In this document: piece by piece, positions 41,015 to 49,547 of the stretch
Position numbering within the stretch: the stretch's first letter is position 1
Layout: each line of letters begins with the position of its first letter
DNA from: CAZMZF01 sp964570765
GTDB taxonomy: Bacteria > Zixibacteria > MSB-5A5 > RBG-16-43-9
Reading direction: 5' to 3'
Assembly: GCA_964570765.1 (NCBI GenBank)
Contig: CAZMZF010000007.1
Coordinates: forward strand, 1 to 64,000
DNA: 64,000 nucleotides
Translations under genes and position numbers: made by a program
Notes under the pieces: model-generated
Told to the model about the DNA's origin: nothing
Database searches by the model: none
The model's input: only the letters and a program-made list of their open reading frames with translations

Positions 41015-42736
41015 TTATGGTGAACTTAACAACCTCTCATACTCCTCTTTATTTTTCAAAATCTCAACCGCCCTTTTAATCTGCTCCTGGTATTTAGCCC
41101 AGACCTTATACCTGGTTGAGGAGCCGAATTCTTTAGTTATTATAGCCTCTTCAATCTGCCATTTCAAAAGCTCTTTATTTTTCTCGAAATCAGCTTCTTT
41201 TCCCTTTTCAATCAGGTAATTTAACCCGTTCAAAGTCTCCTTCATTTCATTTGATACCTGCTCGGCACCTTTCTCTTCTTTAATTGTCTCTTCTAATTTT
41301 TCAAGTTCGGACTCAGTTGCAGTTTTATATTCAAATCTCTTTGCTTTAATAAAATCTTTGAACTCTTTTAAAACCCTATCATCTGCCTGAAAATCTTCTG
41401 GTATATTTTTGTGAACTGTCGAATTTGACCTTGAGGAAGTGTAATGAATCGCAAAATCGAAAAAATACTGCTTTTGTAAAAGATTTTGTATCAGGGGAGG
41501 AAAAGCAAGATCAGGTATGACCATATCCGGAACAATCCCACCACCTCCATAAACTTTTCTTCCTTTCTTGGTATAATAGACCTTCTCTTTTGACTTATTT
41601 TGTAGAGTGTCAACTATTTCTGTGGTATCCGCAATAAGGTTCTTATTATGACTGAATTCTTTTTGAATCAGTCGACCACTGGGGATATAGTACTTAGCAG
41701 TAGTTAGCTTTAAAGCAGTATTATTTGCCAGCTCAAATAGAGTCTGGACTGCTCCTTTACCAAAGGTAGTATCCCCTAAAACCAAACCCCGATCCTGATC
41801 CTGAATAGCACCGGATACAATCTCTGAGGCTGAGGCAGAGCCGTAATTCACCAGGACAATCAGAGGAAGACTATCAAAAATAGGCTGAGTCTGTGAGTAA
41901 AACTTTTTAGTATCAGAACCTTTCCTCCCTTTGATCTCAACTATAAGCTCACCCTTTTCAAGAAAAAGCTCTGTTACTCCAACGGCTTCTGGAAGTAGCC
42001 CGCCCGGATTTCCTCTTAAATCCAAGATCAGTCCCGTAATATTTTTGATCTTTAAATCTTCTAAAGCCTTACTTAACTCTCCGGGTGCATTCTCTGAGAA
42101 TCTGATTAACCTGATATACCCAATCCCATCCTCCCTACGGGTCGTAGAGCTTTTATCGACTATTTCCCCAGCAAAGGCAACGCTTCTTATCTCAATTACT
42201 TCCCGGATTAAACTGAATTCAAGAGGCTCTGCTATCCCTTCTCTCACAATAGTCATCTTAACCTTACTACCTTTAGGACCTCTGATCTTCTGCTGTGCCC
42301 CTTCTCCGGATAAACCCTCAGTTGAAATACAATTTATCTCGATAATCCTGTCCCCTGCCTTAATCCCGGCTTTATAGGCTGGACTTCCCTCTAACGGTGA
42401 GACAACCGTAGGATAACCATCCCGTATGGCAATTTCCAATCCAATCCCCTGAAACTCTCCTTTACTCTCTTCTAAAAGACCGCTTAATTCTTTTTTATCT
42501 AAATACTCGGAATAAGGGTCTAAATCAGCTACCATCCCTGTAATCCCATCCTTGATAACCTTTTCCTTCGCTATCCTGTCCACATAACTGTAACTTATCA
42601 AAGATGCCACCCTGTCCAATCCACTAATTCTCCCAAAAGATACAAATCTATACGTTGTGTTAAAAATCAAAACCAGAAGCACGATCACCACAAACAACAA
42701 TACAAAAGTTGAACTTTTCATCTTTATCTCAGACAT
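41015..42736 (-). CDS. C-terminal processing peptidase (S41, PDZ-containing)
   Basis: The 573-residue protein has an N-terminal membrane anchor (FVLLFVVIVLLVLIF). A PDZ domain at about 90-180 contains GIGLEIAIRDGYPTVVSPLEG and AGIKAGDRIIEIN. The S41 catalytic core has LRGNPGGLL, NYGSASASEIVSGA with the nucleophilic Ser, and TFGKGAVQT with the general-base Lys. The C-terminal 150 residues are helical and charged. It cleaves the C-termini of periplasmic or cell-envelope proteins. Relation to CtpA/Prc is clear at family level. Confidence 0.94.
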   Translation of the reverse strand: MSEIKMKSSTFVLLFVVIVLLVLIFNTTYRFVSFGRISGLDRVASLISYSYVDRIAKEKVIKDGITGMVADLDPYSEYLDKKELSGLLEESKGEFQGIGLEIAIRDGYPTVVSPLEGSPAYKAGIKAGDRIIEINCISTEGLSGEGAQQKIRGPKGSKVKMTIVREGIAEPLEFSLIREVIEIRSVAFAGEIVDKSSTTRREDGIGYIRLIRFSENAPGELSKALEDLKIKNITGLILDLRGNPGGLLPEAVGVTELFLEKGELIVEIKGRKGSDTKKFYSQTQPIFDSLPLIVLVNYGSASASEIVSGAIQDQDRGLVLGDTTFGKGAVQTLFELANNTALKLTTAKYYIPSGRLIQKEFSHNKNLIADTTEIVDTLQNKSKEKVYYTKKGRKVYGGGGIVPDMVIPDLAFPPLIQNLLQKQYFFDFAIHYTSSRSNSTVHKNIPEDFQADDRVLKEFKDFIKAKRFEYKTATESELEKLEETIKEEKGAEQVSNEMKETLNGLNYLIEKGKEADFEKNKELLKWQIEEAIITKEFGSSTRYKVWAKYQEQIKRAVEILKNKEEYERLLSSP

Positions 42737-42763
42737 TTTTACTCCTGAAAACTATTTTGATAA

Positions 42764-45211
42764 TCAAGTATCTTCGTCAAACAATTTTATTTGACCAGTT
42801 TCATCTGATGCGATTTTATTGGAGATAATTGCTTTGAAAGAATTTATGTTTAGTTCCTTTTTTCTTTTTATCCAGGAGAAAAATTCTTCTAATTTTGTAT
42901 AGTAGATAAATTTCCAATTTTCATCAATAATCCTATCCTCTAAGACAGGCTCTTTAATTTTTCTTTTAAGCAAATCTGCCCGTTCATCCGGTATTACGAT
43001 ATAACGATTAATATCATACGGAATATGCGAACCTCTGATTATGGATTCAGTAATACTGGTTGTATTTTCGATTTCAAATTCGCTTATAATTTTACTGCCT
43101 TTACACCACAACAGATCTATATTCTCTATTTTCTTTAATTGTTCTTTGGTTAGATCATGCAAATCCTGTATTTTGAAATTACAAAGCTCTGTCAACCTCT
43201 TGCCTTCAAAAACTTGACCCTGTTCTTTAGAACCGATCCAGATTCTGCAACCAAGTTTCTCACCGATAATAGCAAGGTAATAAATCATCTTAGAATGTTC
43301 GGATTCTCTCTGTTTAACCGAAGGTTTAAGTAGCCATTTACCGTCTTTAGTTGGCTTAGCGTATTCCTTCAGTAGAGTCTTAATGTCATAAGGTTCAGGA
43401 GTTAGTGCATTGGGAAACTTTATGAAAATCTCTTGCAGAACATCATCAAAACTAATTTTTACTTTTCTTCTCAACACATCTACAATAGCAGTTTCAACCC
43501 TATCAGCTAAAGGCACTAATTCCAGGTATGGAATATTCGTTGGATCTAAAAACCACCACTTCTGCCCGATTAATTTACCTTTTTCATCAATAACATTAAT
43601 CAGTGTGAACTCCTTACATAGAAACTCTTTCATCACTTCATCTACATTTGTCGCTCCAGTCAAAAATACTCCTTCTTTTTTTAGTTCAACATAAATGCCA
43701 TTCAAGATATAAGTATAAGGTGTCGGCTCACCTCTTTCTGCCAAAATCTTTTTCGCTGATTCTAAAACTACCTTTTTATATCGATCTTCGCTTACCTCTT
43801 CTTCTGTTTTGGGTTTAACGCTTTTAGGTTTTCTAAATCTTATGTAATAGTCTCCAACTGCGCTGGCATAAGGATGCAACAGCCCCTTAGCGGATGGACG
43901 AGCAGGTGGCTGATAGGTAATCTTCTCTAAATCAAATCCTCCATAAGTAACTGCACTTATTATAGATTTCCAAACTTTTATATCTGTATTATGAAAAGTA
44001 ACAGTGAGATATTTACCTGATTTTAAAACTCTGAAAACTTCCCTGAATGCAACTTTAAGCATTTTATCATATAATTCAAAATTCTTGTTCCTCACCGGAC
44101 TATTACTGATAATTATCTCATCCTCGAAATTTACAGAAAACTTTAACCAGGAATTCCACATATAGTCTAATTCTAAATATGGAACGCTATCCCCATATGG
44201 GGGATCAGTAAATATGTAATCAACGCTATTTGAAGGGATAATAGACAAATCCAGAGAAGAGCGAGTTAAAAATAAGATATTCGCTTTATTATCAAGGTCT
44301 GAGAATTCTTTTCCTTCATTATAAATTTCTATTAATTTATTTGATTCTTCTTTTCCTCTAACTATTTTTTTAAATCGTTCTTCAAAACAGTTCCAGGCAT
44401 TTATCTCGAAATATTCAGATGGAACCCAGTAACCTCTTGTTGCCCAGCCTCCTACATCTTTTTCTCGTTTTTTCATTCGATATACAAAAACCATCTTACT
44501 TGCTTGGGGTAAAGCAGATGAAAAGGTAAATTGCATTAATTCTTTTATGGTTTTATCCCTAATTGCTTCTAACTCATGATAAATCATAGATAAAGCAATT
44601 AAATTTCTCCTTGTAAATAAATTAGATACCCTGGTTCCCTTATGAACATTAACCCTGGTATTCCAGATAAGCTCATTTTGAGGATACCAGTAGGGGATAT
44701 CCCTTTTCTCAATTTTCTTTAGTATTTTATAATCGTCTTTAGTCATCTCTTTCCATTGAGTTCCGTTTTCGCAATCACAAGAATATCTTATTTCTTTGGG
44801 AGTATCTTTACCCCAGATTATTGCCTCTGCAATTACTTCCTTTTTGCATTTTAAACATTTAGTGAGATATAAAGTATTAATTGTTTCTTTTGTCTTTTTT
44901 TCAATTTTTTGGAAGACCCTCGAAAACTCTTTAAGATCAAGTGGTAAAAGAGTACATCTGGCAATAAAATTTGCCAGAGGGTCCAAATCTATCGCAATCG
45001 CCTTCCTTTTTAATTTTAACGATTCAATAGCAGTAACCCCAGAACCTGAAAAAGGATCAAGAACAATATCATTCGGTTTTGAATAGGTTTTGATATACTC
45101 TGCAACCACATTATGAGGTTTGCGTGCCCAGTATTTATGCATTAAATACATTGATATATGAGGTTTCGCCACTATCGGATAATTTATATGCTTCAATTTA
45201 TCCACCATCAC
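42764..45211 (-). CDS. DNA methyltransferase (N4/N6 type) with zinc ribbon and nuclease-like C-terminal domain
   Basis: An 815-residue protein. The SAM motif VLDPFSGSGVTAIES is at about 48-62 and the catalytic TDPPYGDSVPY at about 337. Between them lies a Cys-rich ribbon (CLKCKK and CDCENG) plus a long target-recognition region. After about residue 640 the sequence changes character. The segment around 699-718, IDLLWCKGSKIISEFEIENT, resembles the D...ExE strand pair of restriction-endonuclease-like folds. No separate restriction gene is adjacent. Methylation of adenine or cytosine-N4 is expected; cleavage is a hypothesis. It overlaps the tmk stop (TAGTG). Confidence 0.85.
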   Translation of the reverse strand: MMVDKLKHINYPIVAKPHISMYLMHKYWARKPHNVVAEYIKTYSKPNDIVLDPFSGSGVTAIESLKLKRKAIAIDLDPLANFIARCTLLPLDLKEFSRVFQKIEKKTKETINTLYLTKCLKCKKEVIAEAIIWGKDTPKEIRYSCDCENGTQWKEMTKDDYKILKKIEKRDIPYWYPQNELIWNTRVNVHKGTRVSNLFTRRNLIALSMIYHELEAIRDKTIKELMQFTFSSALPQASKMVFVYRMKKREKDVGGWATRGYWVPSEYFEINAWNCFEERFKKIVRGKEESNKLIEIYNEGKEFSDLDNKANILFLTRSSLDLSIIPSNSVDYIFTDPPYGDSVPYLELDYMWNSWLKFSVNFEDEIIISNSPVRNKNFELYDKMLKVAFREVFRVLKSGKYLTVTFHNTDIKVWKSIISAVTYGGFDLEKITYQPPARPSAKGLLHPYASAVGDYYIRFRKPKSVKPKTEEEVSEDRYKKVVLESAKKILAERGEPTPYTYILNGIYVELKKEGVFLTGATNVDEVMKEFLCKEFTLINVIDEKGKLIGQKWWFLDPTNIPYLELVPLADRVETAIVDVLRRKVKISFDDVLQEIFIKFPNALTPEPYDIKTLLKEYAKPTKDGKWLLKPSVKQRESEHSKMIYYLAIIGEKLGCRIWIGSKEQGQVFEGKRLTELCNFKIQDLHDLTKEQLKKIENIDLLWCKGSKIISEFEIENTTSITESIIRGSHIPYDINRYIVIPDERADLLKRKIKEPVLEDRIIDENWKFIYYTKLEEFFSWIKRKKELNINSFKAIISNKIASDETGQIKLFDEDT

Positions 45212-45846
45212 TAATATCTCCTGTCTTTTAAGAAAATATCTGTAATCTCTTTGACATTCTTCCAGACTTCATCAATCTCACCACTGCCATCAATCACTTT
45301 GAACCTCATTTTCTCTCTTCGAGCAATCTTCAAATATCCCTCTCTAACTTTCTTATAAAAACCTACCTTCTCCTTTTCAATTCTGTCTTTTTTCTTATTA
45401 TTTCTTCTCATTCTCTTTACAAATATCTCTATAGGAATATCAATCAAAATAGTCAAATCAGGTTTAATTCCGAGAGTTGAAATTTTGTTAAGATACTCGA
45501 TCATCTTTATATCCAGACCCCTGCCATATCCCTGATAAGCCAGGGTCGAATCGTAAAACCGGTCGCAGATTACGATTTTACCATTTTTCAAAGCAGGCAA
45601 AATTATTTTGGAGACCAATTGAGCCCTTGAAGCAATGTAGAGCAATAGCTCAGTCACAGGATTCATTCCAGTGTTTTTAGATGCCAAAAGAACCTGGCGG
45701 ATATTCTCAGAAACTTTCTCTCCACCTGGCTCCCTTAAAAGTATCACCTTATAACCTTTTCTTCTCAGATAACTAACAAGTTTTTTCACTTGTGTAGTTT
45801 TCCCGGAATAATCAATCCCTTCAAATGTAATTAAGATACCTTTCAT
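45211..45846 (-). CDS. tmk: Thymidylate kinase
   Basis: The 211-residue protein has the P-loop FEGIDYSGKTTQVKKL, the DRFYDSTLAYQGYGRG motif that binds dTMP, and a LID region rich in Arg/Lys (RMRRNNKKKDRIEKEKV). It phosphorylates dTMP to dTDP for DNA synthesis and dTDP-sugars. It is directly upstream of, and overlaps by one base, the methyltransferase gene. Confidence 0.95.
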   Translation of the reverse strand: MKGILITFEGIDYSGKTTQVKKLVSYLRRKGYKVILLREPGGEKVSENIRQVLLASKNTGMNPVTELLLYIASRAQLVSKIILPALKNGKIVICDRFYDSTLAYQGYGRGLDIKMIEYLNKISTLGIKPDLTILIDIPIEIFVKRMRRNNKKKDRIEKEKVGFYKKVREGYLKIARREKMRFKVIDGSGEIDEVWKNVKEITDIFLKDRRY

Positions 45847-45869
45847 ATTATTTTATATCATCTTTTTTC

Positions 45870-45971
45870 GGAGGGCAACCCTTCAGGGTTGCGTTCTTTT
45901 TAATTCGTAAGGCTGAATTTTTGCCCTACGTTATTCACAATTGGCGGGTGACCACAGGGGGTCGCCCCTAC
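45870..45971. repeat. Cluster of three GTAGG-type palindromes
   Basis: GGGCAACCC-TTCA-GGGTTGCG at 45870-45892. CGTAAGGCTGAATTTTTGCC then CTACG at 45906-45930. GGCGGGTGACC-ACAG-GGGGTCGCC then CCTAC at 45943-45971. Confidence 0.75.
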
Positions 45972-45991
45972 AGTTAAAAAAACTTCAAAAC

Positions 45992-46017
45992 AAAGAGGTG
46001 GTTTTAACCACCTCTTT
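45992..46017. terminator. Bidirectional-looking terminator hairpin
   Basis: AAAGAGGTGGTT (45992-46003) pairs perfectly over 12 bp with AACCACCTCTTT (46006-46017), leaving a TT loop. T-rich sequence follows on both strands. It lies 35 bases beyond the stop of the inositol-phosphate synthase gene and should end that operon. Confidence 0.85.
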
Positions 46018-46052
46018 TATATTTAAATAAATCAATCCACCTTCATCCCTGA

Positions 46053-47171
46053 TTATCTTTTCTTTTCAGTAGTCTTTCTTTTTTCAACAGTAGGCTTCTT
46101 AGTATATTTCTTGATATACTCCTCGGTCTGTTCCCGAGCTTCTTCATCTGTAAATTGTTTAGGAGGTGATTTCATAAAATAAGAGGAAGGAGCCTCCATC
46201 GCTCCAGAAAGACCATTATCTAAAGCTAATTTACAGCACCTGACTGCATCGATGACCACTCCGGCAGAGTTAGGTGAATCCCAGACCTCCAATTTCAACT
46301 CCAAATTCAAAGGAACATCTCCAAAGGTCTTCCCTTCCAATCTGATATAGGCAGTTTTTCGGTCTAATAACCAGGCAACATAATCAGAAGGTCCTATATG
46401 CACATTATCCCTTCCTAAATCATAATCTAACTGAGAAGTTACTGCATCGGTTTTGGAGATTTTTTTAGATTCCAGCCTGGAGCGCTCCAGCATATTAAGG
46501 AAATCGGTATTCCCACCTACATTTAATTGATAGGTCCTTTCCAATTTTACCCCTCTGGTACGGAAAAGACGGGTAAGAACCCGGTGAACGATAGTAGCTC
46601 CAACCTGAGATTTTATATCATCCCCAATTACCGGAAGATTCCGGTCCGCAAATCTTTTCTGCCAGTACTTCTCCCGGGCGATAAAAACCGGAATACAGTT
46701 GACAAAACCACATCCTGCATCTAATACCTGTTCCACATACCATTTGGTAGCTTCCTCACTTCCTACTGGCAAATAATTAACCACAACATCTGTATTGGTC
46801 TCCTTAAGTATTTTCACAATGTCCGCTGTAGGTCCTGGCGCTTTCTCGATTATTTTAGAAAGATACTCTCCTAAACCATCATGGGTCATCCCCCGGTGAA
46901 CCGGGATTCCCTGATTGGGAACCGAGCAGAATTTATAAGTATTATTAGGCCAGGTGAAGATCGCCTGGCTCAAATCCTTGCCCACTTTATTTTTATCAAT
47001 ATCAAAGCAGGCTGAGAATTCGATATCCCGGATATGATACCCGCTTAAATTCACATGCATTATCCCGGGGATAAGCTGGTTTTCTCTGGCGTTCTTATAA
47101 TATTCAACTCCTTGAACAAAGGAGGAGGCACAATTCCCCACGCCAATTATCGCCACCCTGACTTTGCCCAT
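46053..47171 (-). CDS. Inositol-3-phosphate synthase
   Basis: A 372-residue INO1-type enzyme of the short bacterial/archaeal class. The NAD site is VAIIGVGNCASSFVQGVEYY. Later signatures are GDDIKSQVGATIVHRVLTRL and NVGGNTDFLNMLERSRL, followed by SKKISKTDAV. It converts glucose 6-phosphate to inositol 1-phosphate (L-myo-inositol 3-phosphate numbering). With the two genes upstream it would feed inositol-phospholipid synthesis. The basic, Thr/Lys-rich C-terminal tail (about 20 residues) is an unusual add-on. Confidence 0.94.
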   Translation of the reverse strand: MGKVRVAIIGVGNCASSFVQGVEYYKNARENQLIPGIMHVNLSGYHIRDIEFSACFDIDKNKVGKDLSQAIFTWPNNTYKFCSVPNQGIPVHRGMTHDGLGEYLSKIIEKAPGPTADIVKILKETNTDVVVNYLPVGSEEATKWYVEQVLDAGCGFVNCIPVFIAREKYWQKRFADRNLPVIGDDIKSQVGATIVHRVLTRLFRTRGVKLERTYQLNVGGNTDFLNMLERSRLESKKISKTDAVTSQLDYDLGRDNVHIGPSDYVAWLLDRKTAYIRLEGKTFGDVPLNLELKLEVWDSPNSAGVVIDAVRCCKLALDNGLSGAMEAPSSYFMKSPPKQFTDEEAREQTEEYIKKYTKKPTVEKRKTTEKKR

Positions 47172-47186
47172 TCTTTTCTCCTTTCC

Positions 47187-47813
47187 TTAGTTTCCTTGAG
47201 TTTCTTCTAATCTTCTCTTAATATATATAATTCTCTGTAAAACGGTAATATTAGCAAAAATAGCAATTATCCACAAAGAGAGCATCAAAAAAAAATTCTT
47301 AGTTCCGGGGATTGAGCCCAAGATAGCTCCAGCCGCTAAATAGGTGATCCTTTCCTGCCTTTGCATAATCCCAACTTTGCATTCTATCCCTAATCCCTCT
47401 GCCCGGGCCCGGGTATAACTTACCATAAAAGAGCCGGCAATAGCTACGATAATTACTAAAACTATATATGAACTCCTCATCAGAAAATAGGTAGAAAGTC
47501 CTAAGAAGATCAAAACCTCAGAATAACGATCAATGCTGGAGTCAAATAAAGCCCCAAACTTGCTCATCTTATTAGTCTCCCTTGCCAGTCTACCATCAAG
47601 TACGTCGCAGATTCCGGCTAAAATAACCATTATCCCGGCATTAAAAAACTCCCCATCTTTGAAGAAAAAAGCCGCAAAAATACTAAACCCTAACCCGGCA
47701 AAGGTTACCACATGAGGATGCACTTTTAAGCTTATCAAAAGCTTAGCAATTGGCTCAATTACCGTAAGAAAGCCATTCACTAAATATCTATTTAAAAGTT
47801 TAATCTCTGCCAT
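47187..47813 (-). CDS. CDP-alcohol phosphatidyltransferase, probable phosphatidylinositol-phosphate synthase
   Basis: The 208-residue protein carries the full family signature, D-x2-DG-x2-AR-x8-G-x3-D-x3-D, in CDVLDGRLARETNKMSKFG then ALFDSSID. It has about six membrane helices. The segment SYTRARAEGLGIECKVGIMQ followed by RQERI matches the basic inositol-phosphate pocket of actinobacterial PIP synthase. Neighbouring inositol-phosphate synthase strongly favours CDP-diacylglycerol + inositol phosphate as substrates over glycerol phosphate. The gap to the synthase gene is 15 bases. Confidence 0.88.
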   Translation of the reverse strand: MAEIKLLNRYLVNGFLTVIEPIAKLLISLKVHPHVVTFAGLGFSIFAAFFFKDGEFFNAGIMVILAGICDVLDGRLARETNKMSKFGALFDSSIDRYSEVLIFLGLSTYFLMRSSYIVLVIIVAIAGSFMVSYTRARAEGLGIECKVGIMQRQERITYLAAGAILGSIPGTKNFFLMLSLWIIAIFANITVLQRIIYIKRRLEETQGN

Positions 47814-47839
47814 AAGACAAATTTTAAAAAACTATAATA

Positions 47840-48754
47840 TCATTTCTTTTCAACTAAGTCAAGCGAAAAATCCTTCTCTTGAAAATTGAAGTCTTTTTTC
47901 TTTTCCCTGAAACGTTCAATTTTCTCAACCAGGTACAGGCTCAAAAGACCTACTATAATCCCGGCTAAAACATCTAAAATATAATGAAACCGACCCCAGA
48001 CTGTGCCAATAAAAAGGCTAATGATCAAAGGTCCCAGAAAATAAAATAATCTACGGCAATATTTGTAAACAAAAATGAAGACCACGCAGGCAACTGCTAC
48101 ATGAGAGCTGGGCATACAGCCACCGTGTAAACCACCCACTTTAACTATCCACTGGGCTAAAGGCACAAAAATAAACCCTTTTATTGGAATTTGATGAAAA
48201 GCAGAAAGAGCATATCTGGGTCCTTCAACCGGGAAAAAGATAAATCCCAGATAGGAGATATAAAAAGCCACGGCTGAGGCAAAAACCATCCTATCGAACT
48301 CTTTTATCTTTTTACTAAAATAAAGAGCTATCCCGGAAACAGGTAGAAGAAAATAGTAGGAGAAATAAGCTAATAGAAAATATTCATTTAAGATCGGAAT
48401 AGAATATTTTTCCAAAAAGACCGTGGGATAATTTCCGAGGAGGTTAAATTCTAAATTATTGATCCAGAAATCAAAAAAGCCCGGAAAAATAATATGAACC
48501 AGGTAACGGGTCTGCTCATACAGAAAGGTGAAAAGAATAACCGGATACCAGTGCCTGATAAATTTTGCTAATCCATTAGTAAAAGATAGGAATTTCACCC
48601 CTAAAAGAATAAGAACTACAATTGAGAAATTGAAAATAATATAATAAAACCAGAGAGGTTGATTATGTTTGAAAAAAAGAATTATAAGGCTCAAAACTAA
48701 AAGATAGATAATAGTTGCCCGGTCAACTGGTAGAAAGATTGAATTCTTTTTCAT
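47840..48754 (-). CDS. PAP2-superfamily membrane phosphatase/transferase (Aur1-like)
   Basis: The 304-residue protein has about six helices and the lipid-phosphatase motifs GGCMPSSHVAVA and GRFHYILDVLAG. FFPVEGPRYALS sits at the first phosphatase motif position. The architecture resembles fungal Aur1 (inositol phosphorylceramide synthase) and bacterial PAP2 enzymes. In this operon it could remove the phosphate from phosphatidylinositol phosphate, or transfer inositol phosphate to another lipid. It starts the three-gene inositol block, 26 bases before the CDP-alcohol transferase. Confidence 0.85.
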   Translation of the reverse strand: MKKNSIFLPVDRATIIYLLVLSLIILFFKHNQPLWFYYIIFNFSIVVLILLGVKFLSFTNGLAKFIRHWYPVILFTFLYEQTRYLVHIIFPGFFDFWINNLEFNLLGNYPTVFLEKYSIPILNEYFLLAYFSYYFLLPVSGIALYFSKKIKEFDRMVFASAVAFYISYLGFIFFPVEGPRYALSAFHQIPIKGFIFVPLAQWIVKVGGLHGGCMPSSHVAVACVVFIFVYKYCRRLFYFLGPLIISLFIGTVWGRFHYILDVLAGIIVGLLSLYLVEKIERFREKKKDFNFQEKDFSLDLVEKK

Positions 48755-48766
48755 GTTTTCTTTTCG

Positions 48767-48831
48767 TTTCGTAGCGTCCCGTATTTTGCGTGATAAAAGA
48801 AACGTCAGGGATAAACCCTAACGCTACGAAA
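48767..48831. repeat. TTTCGTAGCGT inverted-repeat element
   Basis: The ends TTTCGTAGCGT and ACGCTACGAAA are inverted repeats about 65 bases apart, with inner CCCGTATTTTGC...GGGATAAACCC. It fills the gap between rsmI and the PAP2 gene. Confidence 0.75.
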
Positions 48832-48832
48832 T

Positions 48833-49531
48833 TCAAATTTTACTTTTCCCTTCGATTATTATAACAAATTCTCCTTTGATCTTTGAAGTTCCAAAATATT
48901 CCATTATTTCGGAGAGATTCCCTCTTTTAACCTCTTCGAACTTTTTGGTCAACTCCCGGGCTATACAGGCTCTTCTGTCTCCTAATATACTTAAAAGGTC
49001 ACTCAAGGTTTCCAAAAATCGATGAGGTGACTCGTAAAAGATCAGAGTTCTTTTTTCTTCAGATAGCTCTAAAATCCTTTTTTTTCTTCTTCCAGCTTTA
49101 ACGGGAAGAAAACCTTCAAATATGAATTTATCCGTAGGAAGACCTGAGATTATCAAGGCTGAGACGAAAGCTGTAGGTCCCGGCACAGATTCCACCCTGA
49201 TCCCCTCCTGAATGGCTAACTTAACTAAAAGAAAAGCCGGATCAGAAATCCCCGGAGTGCCCGCATCCGAGACCAGAGCGATGGAGTTGCCAACTCTCAA
49301 TTCCTGAATCAATGAATGAACTTTTTGTTCTTTATTAAAATCATGATAGCTGATCAGACGATTGGAAATAGAATAATTTTTAAGGAGAATCCCGGTTTTC
49401 CTGGTATCCTCTGCGGCAATTAAATTAACTTCTTTTAAAATCCTCAGAGCTCTTAAAGTTATATCCTCTAAATTTCCAATCGGAGTGCTGACCAGATAGA
49501 GAGTCCCTGTATTTCTCAGTTCTTGATTCAT
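48833..49531 (-). CDS. rsmI: 16S rRNA 2'-O-ribose C1402 methyltransferase
   Basis: The 232-residue protein has the SPOUT-like/tetrapyrrole-methylase start GTLYLVSTPIGNLEDITLRA, then AEDTRKTGILLKNY, LVSDAGTPGISDPAF and ESVPGPTAFVSAL. Length is near the RsmI norm, lacking the C-terminal extension present in E. coli. It methylates C1402 in the ribosomal P site. It is 16 bases from the upstream radical SAM gene. Confidence 0.96.
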   Translation of the reverse strand: MNQELRNTGTLYLVSTPIGNLEDITLRALRILKEVNLIAAEDTRKTGILLKNYSISNRLISYHDFNKEQKVHSLIQELRVGNSIALVSDAGTPGISDPAFLLVKLAIQEGIRVESVPGPTAFVSALIISGLPTDKFIFEGFLPVKAGRRKKRILELSEEKRTLIFYESPHRFLETLSDLLSILGDRRACIARELTKKFEEVKRGNLSEIMEYFGTSKIKGEFVIIIEGKSKI

Positions 49532-49547
49532 CAGTATTCTATTAATT

